Assembly: GCA_000431135.1 (NCBI GenBank)
Contig: HF987778.1
Location: forward strand, 1-19,701
Reading direction: 5' to 3'
Source of the DNA: Clostridium sp. CAG:590
Lineage (GTDB): Bacteria > Bacillota > Clostridia > Lachnospirales > Lachnospiraceae
Length of the DNA: 19,701 nucleotides
The notes under the pieces are model-generated. The model did not search any database. It saw only the letters and a list, made by a program, of their open reading frames with translations, and was not told the origin of the DNA. Shown here one piece after another: positions 14,232 to 19,701 of this stretch. A program made the translations under genes and the position numbers. Positions within the stretch are counted from its first letter, which is position 1; every line of letters begins with the position of its first letter.

Positions 14232-14247
14232 TGATCGGGGTGTTCTT
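14202..14247 (+). terminator. Terminator of the zinc-ribbon/membrane pair
   Basis: Arms aagaacaccc (14202-14211) and gggtgttctt (14238-14247), with catcac/gtgatg pairing inside. The left arm lies in the last codons of the gene and the stop codon is in the stem. The T tract after it is short (ttcttct). Minus-strand transcripts of the sortase remnant also run towards it. Confidence 0.65.
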
Positions 14248-14315
14248 CTAAGACTGTTCCGAGTTATTTAATACATTTTGCAAATATCTTAACTTCGGTT
14301 GTTAATCCGTAATTA

Positions 14316-14498
14316 TTACTTATTCTTCTTGCATTTTACCTGTTTACAGAGGATCGCAAGTCTTCCATTCTCCTTTGAATACTCACAAGTAGATAAGATC
14401 AATAATTCATCAGAACTATTATACTTTCCACCACAATTGTATTCCCGATTCTTTGCAACCTGCTTCTTCCACTTCTTGTAAACCTTCTTATTATCCAA
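14316..14498 (-). pseudogene. Class B-like sortase, C-terminal remnant
   Basis: About 60 codons follow the adhesin stop TAG (14499-14501) in the same reading frame with no gap. The stretch LLILSTCEYSKENGRLAILCK matches the sortase active-site end: the TLSTC catalytic-cysteine motif, then NGR with the catalytic arginine. The catalytic histidine and the beta-barrel core are absent. No ATG or ribosome site starts it; TTG at 14498 is only the codon after the stop. The 5' two-thirds of a sortase gene seem to have been lost where the adhesin gene now ends. It could be read only by stop-codon read-through. Confidence 0.75.
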
Positions 14499-17400
14499 CT
14501 AATCATTCTTCTTTTTCTTCCGATAAAGAACTCCTAATCCAACTAACGAAATCAACAACATACCGCCTGTTGCTGCGATCGGTGCCGTGTCACCTGTCTT
14601 CTTGCTCCTGGTCTTCTTACCGGTTGTCTCTTTGCTGTGCGTATCAACCTCTGTCTTATCTTCGTCCGTTGTAATCTGCTCTGTCGTTACTTCGGTTGTG
14701 ACCTCCGTTGTTGCTTCCGTTTCCGTCGTCACCTCGGTCGCCGTCTCTGTTGTAGTTGTGGTTGCTTCTGTCGTGGTAGGCGACTCCTGATAACTGTTCT
14801 TAAATGCAACCGTTGTAACATTCCCTTTCACAAGCGTAACATCTGCTGCTTTTCCCGTAGTTGCCGCCCCACTGTCAATTGTGTAGGTAACACTTGTCAA
14901 TGTATATCCGGTTACATCCGTAACTGTTTCTGTAACTGTATATTTACCTGCTGTACAATCTAATGTCTTTGTCCACGTTTTGCTTGCTGTATCATAGGTA
15001 AACTCAGATAATTTGTAGGTCGCCACTTCCGTTCCCGCTGCATCTGTAACCTTAAATTGAATCGTCTTTTCCGCATCTTCCTTTGATACGGTTCCTGCCA
15101 CCGTCTTCGTAAGCTTCAATGTACCCGGTTTTTCTTTGACATCTTTCATAACCACCTTGTTGACACCAACAATGTTGGATGCATGTGTAGTCGATGTAAC
15201 CTTACCGTCATTTCCTACTGTAAAATCAATCGGATCTGCTACTTCATAGCCTGTCGGTGCTTTTGTCTCTGTCAAAGTATAAGTGCCTGCAGCAAGCGTT
15301 ACGGTATAAGGTATCACATTACCCGCTGCATCCTTCTTATCACCCGAAGTCCATTTTGCTACAACCAGATTACTTGTCTTATCTGTAATCGTCAGCTCTG
15401 CTCCTGCAATCTCCTCACCTTTTGCCGCATCCACTTTACTGATATCCACAGAATGAGCAGCAGGATCATATGTATTGGTATATGCAACGGTTGTTGTTGT
15501 GCCTTTCGTAACGTTTGCTGTTGCGACTTCTCCATCTTGTGCTGCCGCAGAATCAATCACATAACTTACCTTTGACAACATATAACCACCAATTGCCGTT
15601 ACCGTTTCTGTTACCGTATATCCTCCTACATTACAATTCAATTCTTTGGTCCAGATCTTATTCGTTGCATCATATGTAAAATCAGATAATTGATATGTTC
15701 CTACTACATGCTGATCGGAATTGTCCACCACCGTAAATTGTACAGAAGCCTCCGCCTGTTCCTTCGTTACCGTACCGCTGATCGTCTTTGTGATCTTCAA
15801 CTTACCTTTGTCTATTGTTGCATCCTTCATTGTGACTTTTGTTCCGGAGGCTGCTCCTGCTGTTGCAGAAGTCACAGTACCATCACCGGCAACTGTAAAT
15901 TCAATCGGATCTGCTACCTTGTAATCTGCCGGTGCCTTTGTTTCTGTCAAGATATAGGTTCCCTCTGCAAGCGTTATGGTATGAGGGATAAGATTACCCA
16001 CTGCATCCTTATCACTACCAGAAGTCCATGTAGCCACTTCTGCCCCGGTTGCCTTGTCCGTAATCTTCAAACTCGCTCCGGCAAGCTCCTTTGAGCTTGT
16101 GATATCCACTTTACTGATCTGTACCGGATGGGATGTTATCGCCTCATTCGGGAAGGAATAAGTATAGCTTGTTGTAACTGCTTCTTCCAAATGAACCGGA
16201 TAGCTTACACCATTCTCAGTTACATTGGATGGATATGTACCGGTATTTCCCGTTTCTTTAAACAGAAAATATCTTGGTGTCGTATCGATTTTATAGTTAG
16301 CTGGTGCCTTAGTTTCAACGATTCTATATAATTTTGCCCGATACAAATTAGAGAACGATGCTTTTCCAACTGTATTAGAAGCTACCGTTTGTGACGTGAT
16401 TGCAGTTCCTACAACTCCCGTCGCTGCATTGTAAGCCATTTCACTACATGTAAACTCTGCATTCGGCAGATAATTCGTTGTTTCACCTTTTTTATGCTTC
16501 ACAATATGAATAACAACACCATTGGACGTTGATGAACCAGCACTCTTTATAACCGCCGTAGCACTTGGACGATATTTATCTGTTCCTGCATCACCGACAC
16601 CCGATAACGAACAACTATTTACACAATTCGCATCCGTTAATGCCGCTCCTACATCCAAAGTGATTGTTCCCATGTAGGTAATCACTACCTTTTTACTATC
16701 CGGTACCTTAACCTCCAACGTTCGAGTTGATGCATCATAACTAACCTGCTGCGACGTTGCTGTAACACCATCTATCTTCATACTTCCCGGATAATACTCA
16801 ATTGCAGAACCCATAACATCTTTTAGCAGCAATTGATCACTCGCTGCATCCAGATCTAAAGCATTCTCATTTACAGTAATTGTATATTTTACATTCGGTG
16901 CTGTTGTTGCATCATATTGCCCGGTCTTATCAATAATACTATCCTTCTTTAATTGTTTCCATTGTGCCGTAGCCGGTACTTCCGGACAAACTCTATCATT
17001 TACCTTAATGAATGCTTTATTGACATAATCCTGTGATGTCATTGCCTGATTAAGATCCACATAATCTGTTGTATAGAACAGACAAAGCTGCTTTCCCGCC
17101 GTCTTAATATGTGTTAACGCATCCCCTGTTATTTCAAAGTATATTTTATTACTACTTGTCGTAACATGAATTGAATTCGTTAACGCACTATTCTCTACAC
17201 TCGACCAATCGTCTGTTTCATAAACTTTCAAGGAACCATTCTTATATTTCAAATTACCCGGAAGTGTATCTTCTATTATTGACGTTGTCGTATCCGCAGG
17301 TAAAGCAGATACGATCAGCTTCCAATTGATACCGGTACTATAATCCCATGGAAAATCCGATCTATTAGCCGTTTCTTTTTTCAAATATTGTTCCGGCTTA

Positions 17401-19406
17401 TATGTATAATCTGCCGACGAATTTTTATTAACCGTACCATCTATGTAAGTTGCTGTATTCTGATATGTTGTATCCTTCGCAGGAACCGGATCTATATGCG
17501 TTTTTACTTTAATTGTATATGTTCCCTCCGCAACAGCACCAAATGGAATCGTAATCGTATTCCCTGCTACCGATGGAGTGATACCTGTAACTCTATTAAT
17601 TGTAATATCTGACGCTGTACAGGTCATACCTGCCGGAATCGTATCCGTCACTCTCATGTCACTGCTACTTCCACCCTTCGGAACCTTTACTGTAATTGTC
17701 CATTCCACATCAGTACTGCTATTGCCTGTTGTATCACATACTTTTTTAATATATTCATGGTTGGATCCAATTGTACAATAATCTGTCTTCGACATATCAT
17801 ATGTATTGCCATATGGATTGATCTGAATCGTATTAGACTTTGTATATTGTTCTGTCGTTGACACATCTCCCATCTCTGTATCATAGGTAATCATATACGT
17901 ATTATTATCCGTTCCCGCCGGAAAAGTATATCCGTTTTGTAAATCTGACCATGTAGGATTACCCGGAAGTGCCGGTGCGGACGATAATGTACCATCAATA
18001 TATGGTCCAACATGATGTTCTTCCGTCCCTAATATATCTTTGATCTTAGCGCCTGCAATATTATATCCATTCGGATTCACTGTAACTTTCCAGGTGATCT
18101 TTGACTGATCTGTACTCACCGTGTGATCTTTGCTAACCCATTTTTCAACAACTCTTTTGGTATATTCCAAATTTTTCCACGATGTTCCACCATCTGTCGT
18201 AGTATCACTACTAACTGATGCCGAATTACTTACACCAGCTTTATCATCCCAACTATCATATACCAGTGCTTTCTCATCTTTCAGTTTCACTTTATACTTC
18301 ACAAATATGGTTTTATCTTTTAATGCCGGCACGGTAACAACAAAACCATCCGTTGTATTGCTCTTTGTCGGTGCATTATCCGTATATGATTTGGTACACG
18401 CTTCATCTTCCCAATAAGTAGGCTCTCCATCTAATTCCAGATTACTTCCCATTTTGTCTGTAGCCTTAATATTCGTCTGTGGACCTGTCGCGGTAATTTT
18501 TAACTTATATTCTGCTGTCATAGTAGATTCATCTAACCGTCCACCCATTTTCTGAATCGACACACCATCGTTTCTATCATCACGCTTCATATCAATATTG
18601 AACGTGCCCAATGCATTAAATGTAAAAGAAGTCTGTCCACCTTTACCATTATTTAACACGTCATTTCCCAGTTTACCGGTTGCCGTCAGGGAGCCATGTC
18701 GTCCACTTTGTCCCAAAAATGCATCACTTTCTTCACCCGCATCATATTTTAATGTAATAGTATTGCCATTAAGATAATAATGACCAACAATTGTACTACC
18801 ATCCATCAGATCACCGGTAAATGTATCAAATGCAATATTCGATGGCAATTCATAAGTCAAGCTATCATTCTGACTGGTAGGAAACTGATTATCCACAAAC
18901 TTCCAATTCAAATTAATGCTGATCTTATCATTATACGCAACTTCAATCGGCGCTGAAGATCCGGGTGTAATAATAACGCCGCCAATTGTAACCTGGCAGG
19001 CACTCGCATCCAAATAATTATCTAATTTTGCAGGAGTACCTGCACTCTTAGAAACCGGCATCCTCATTTTTTTAACTTTCCTATTTGCCCTTGTCTTAAC
19101 GGCCATCTCCGTTGTAACAGCCTCTGTCTGTTGCTCCGTATCCACTATTGAACTCTCAACCGTTGCTGCCATAGTGGTACTCTCTCCCTTCTCCGTTGAC
19201 TCAATTGAAGTATCTGCCGCTGTCGTAACTACCTCTGTCGTAGCTGTTTCTGTCTGCTTCTCTGTAGTCTGCTTGTCCTCCTCGGAAACTTCTGTAGCTG
19301 TGTTGATTATGTCACTCATAGCAGCAGAAAAATTGCCGGGAAGCATTGTAAATCCCATAATCAGAACCATCAAAACAGCCAGTAATTTTTTCTCCTTTTT
19401 CGTCAT
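14499..19406 (-). CDS. Large sortase-anchored adhesin with SpaA-type isopeptide domains
   Basis: 1635 residues from ATG 19406 (AAAGGAG upstream); an in-frame ATG at 19451 gives a poorer signal peptide. Order: signal peptide (KKEKKLLAVLMVLIMGF); Thr/Glu-rich stalk (about 35-110); fibrinogen/collagen-binding-like N domains (about 130-400); several repeated fimbrial isopeptide/DUF11-like domains (to about 960), seen as KKxxx..W.ITV..P and DTIP.GM or DTLPGN; a SpaA-like domain with an ETKAPANY E-box (about 964-1090); a tandem pair of 225-residue units (about 1093-1540), each one SpaA domain (E-boxes TETKAPADY and TETKAPTGY) plus one DUF5979-like domain; a Thr/Glu stalk; the tail SKKTGDTAPI, one hydrophobic helix and RKKKKND. 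It should be exported and bound to the wall; its ligand is unknown. Confidence 0.9.
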   Translation of the reverse strand: MTKKEKKLLAVLMVLIMGFTMLPGNFSAAMSDIINTATEVSEEDKQTTEKQTETATTEVVTTAADTSIESTEKGESTTMAATVESSIVDTEQQTEAVTTEMAVKTRANRKVKKMRMPVSKSAGTPAKLDNYLDASACQVTIGGVIITPGSSAPIEVAYNDKISINLNWKFVDNQFPTSQNDSLTYELPSNIAFDTFTGDLMDGSTIVGHYYLNGNTITLKYDAGEESDAFLGQSGRHGSLTATGKLGNDVLNNGKGGQTSFTFNALGTFNIDMKRDDRNDGVSIQKMGGRLDESTMTAEYKLKITATGPQTNIKATDKMGSNLELDGEPTYWEDEACTKSYTDNAPTKSNTTDGFVVTVPALKDKTIFVKYKVKLKDEKALVYDSWDDKAGVSNSASVSSDTTTDGGTSWKNLEYTKRVVEKWVSKDHTVSTDQSKITWKVTVNPNGYNIAGAKIKDILGTEEHHVGPYIDGTLSSAPALPGNPTWSDLQNGYTFPAGTDNNTYMITYDTEMGDVSTTEQYTKSNTIQINPYGNTYDMSKTDYCTIGSNHEYIKKVCDTTGNSSTDVEWTITVKVPKGGSSSDMRVTDTIPAGMTCTASDITINRVTGITPSVAGNTITIPFGAVAEGTYTIKVKTHIDPVPAKDTTYQNTATYIDGTVNKNSSADYTYKPEQYLKKETANRSDFPWDYSTGINWKLIVSALPADTTTSIIEDTLPGNLKYKNGSLKVYETDDWSSVENSALTNSIHVTTSSNKIYFEITGDALTHIKTAGKQLCLFYTTDYVDLNQAMTSQDYVNKAFIKVNDRVCPEVPATAQWKQLKKDSIIDKTGQYDATTAPNVKYTITVNENALDLDAASDQLLLKDVMGSAIEYYPGSMKIDGVTATSQQVSYDASTRTLEVKVPDSKKVVITYMGTITLDVGAALTDANCVNSCSLSGVGDAGTDKYRPSATAVIKSAGSSTSNGVVIHIVKHKKGETTNYLPNAEFTCSEMAYNAATGVVGTAITSQTVASNTVGKASFSNLYRAKLYRIVETKAPANYKIDTTPRYFLFKETGNTGTYPSNVTENGVSYPVHLEEAVTTSYTYSFPNEAITSHPVQISKVDITSSKELAGASLKITDKATGAEVATWTSGSDKDAVGNLIPHTITLAEGTYILTETKAPADYKVADPIEFTVAGDGTVTSATAGAASGTKVTMKDATIDKGKLKITKTISGTVTKEQAEASVQFTVVDNSDQHVVGTYQLSDFTYDATNKIWTKELNCNVGGYTVTETVTAIGGYMLSKVSYVIDSAAAQDGEVATANVTKGTTTTVAYTNTYDPAAHSVDISKVDAAKGEEIAGAELTITDKTSNLVVAKWTSGDKKDAAGNVIPYTVTLAAGTYTLTETKAPTGYEVADPIDFTVGNDGKVTSTTHASNIVGVNKVVMKDVKEKPGTLKLTKTVAGTVSKEDAEKTIQFKVTDAAGTEVATYKLSEFTYDTASKTWTKTLDCTAGKYTVTETVTDVTGYTLTSVTYTIDSGAATTGKAADVTLVKGNVTTVAFKNSYQESPTTTEATTTTTETATEVTTETEATTEVTTEVTTEQITTDEDKTEVDTHSKETTGKKTRSKKTGDTAPIAATGGMLLISLVGLGVLYRKKKKND
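14785..16130 (-). repeat. Tandem 675-base duplication in the adhesin gene
   Basis: Unit 1 (16130-15456) and unit 2 (15455 to about 14785) each encode HPVQISK/HSVDISK..., a SpaA-like domain and a second beta domain ending in YTNTY/FKNSY. DNA identity is high but clearly imperfect, so the duplication is not recent. Paired units allow length change by recombination. Confidence 0.8.
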
Positions 19407-19488
19407 CTTCTTACACTCCTTTACTTTATCTGATCTGCGAATCGAAACCATGCATCATCCGCAAAATAATATCCCATTTTAAAAAATC

Positions 19489-19517
19489 ATTATAAAATAG
19501 TAATCGGATTTATTATA
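19489..19517 (-). promoter_or_regulatory. Two -10-like boxes upstream of the adhesin gene
   Basis: Minus strand TATAAT occurs at 19494-19489 and at 19517-19512. Neither has a convincing -35 at the right spacing. The leader from these to the ATG would be about 75-100 bases, rich in A/T, with no clear operator. Which one is used is not decided by the sequence. Confidence 0.35.
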
Positions 19518-19563
19518 ACCCAACTTAACATAACATTCCATATTTTTTCACGAATAATACAAA

Positions 19564-19595
19564 AATCCCGTTCCATGTAAACATAGAACGGGATT
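19564..19595 (-). terminator. Terminator of an upstream minus-strand gene
   Basis: Perfect 10-base arms aatcccgttc (19564-19573) and gaacgggatt (19586-19595), followed on the minus strand by tttttg. It should end a transcript entering from the right of the window. The stretch 19596-19701 holds no gene I can call; a ggggga/tccccc repeat (19680-19697) sits at the very edge. Confidence 0.75.
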
Positions 19596-19701
19596 CTGAA
19601 AATATTTCGATGCATGGCTTCCTGCCACTGAAAAATTATCTCTTTGTTAACGTTTTGATAACAAGAAAAGCCCAGAAATGGGGGAGTTTAATCCCCCCTC
19701 T

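Noticed and set aside
14580..14790. Thr/Glu repeats considered as a CRISPR array or satellite
   Set aside because: They are short irregular in-frame codon repeats coding for a wall stalk; there are no fixed-length spacers.
19636..19701. Open minus-strand frame of 21 codons entering from the right edge
   Set aside because: It is too short, has no recognisable motif and could be chance; the terminator at 19564-19595 does suggest an upstream minus-strand gene, but this frame cannot be assigned to it with confidence.

Overview
The window looks like a chromosomal piece from a low-to-mid-GC Gram-positive anaerobe, most likely a Lachnospiraceae-type Clostridium relative. This is an inference from protein style, Thr/Glu-rich sortase-anchored surface proteins, strong AGGAGG ribosome sites, CsoR/CopA copper control and TTGACA/TATAAT promoters. 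No rRNA or other decisive taxonomic marker is present, and I see no tRNA, CRISPR array or complete insertion sequence.

Layout. (1) 1-655: the 3' end of a plus-strand gene for a wall-anchored surface protein (PTTEKP stalk, pilin-type isopeptide domain, KTGD sorting tail). (2) 730-3843, minus strand: a zinc-dependent phospholipase C-like protein, quinolinate synthase NadA, a serine-recombinase-derived DNA-binding protein with a strikingly symmetrical promoter, and a single-domain LUD protein. (3) 3962-6973, minus: a copper operon, csoR then copA, with a textbook operator inside the promoter spacer. The copA frame runs into a CopZ-like chaperone domain that has its own internal ribosome site. 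(4) 7046-7657, minus: a GNAT acetyltransferase. (5) 7773-10681, minus: tcdA, a rhodanese-TtcA fusion and trxB, a probable tRNA-modification and sulfur/redox operon. (6) 10856-12381, minus: metY (O-acetylhomoserine sulfhydrylase), preceded by a promoter and a 22-codon open frame encoding a cysteine-rich peptide, a candidate cysteine-sensing leader. (7) 12447-12650: the 3' remnant of an ABC ATPase gene. (8) 12784-14231, plus: a two-gene unit of unknown function, a zinc-ribbon/membrane protein and a membrane-anchored protein, joined by a TAATG overlap. (9) 14316-19406, minus: a 1635-residue surface adhesin with a tandem 225-residue duplication. Its stop codon is followed at once, in the same frame, by the C-terminal remnant of a class B-like sortase. 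(10) 19407-19701: promoter-like elements and the terminator of an unseen gene to the right.

How the parts may work together. CsoR senses Cu(I) and releases the csoR-copA promoter; CopA exports Cu(I), and the CopZ domain, fused or separately translated, would deliver it. MetY assimilates sulfide into homocysteine. The rhodanese-TtcA protein uses persulfide sulfur for tRNA thiolation and may depend on the thioredoxin system fed by the adjacent TrxB. The two surface proteins at the ends share an unusual KTGD-type sorting tail, and only a broken sortase is left beside the larger one, so the working sortase must lie elsewhere.

The most notable candidates for new biology are the cysteine-rich leader peptide upstream of metY, the recombinase-derived putative autorepressor with four alternating TGTCTA sites, and the in-frame CopA-CopZ fusion with an internal start.
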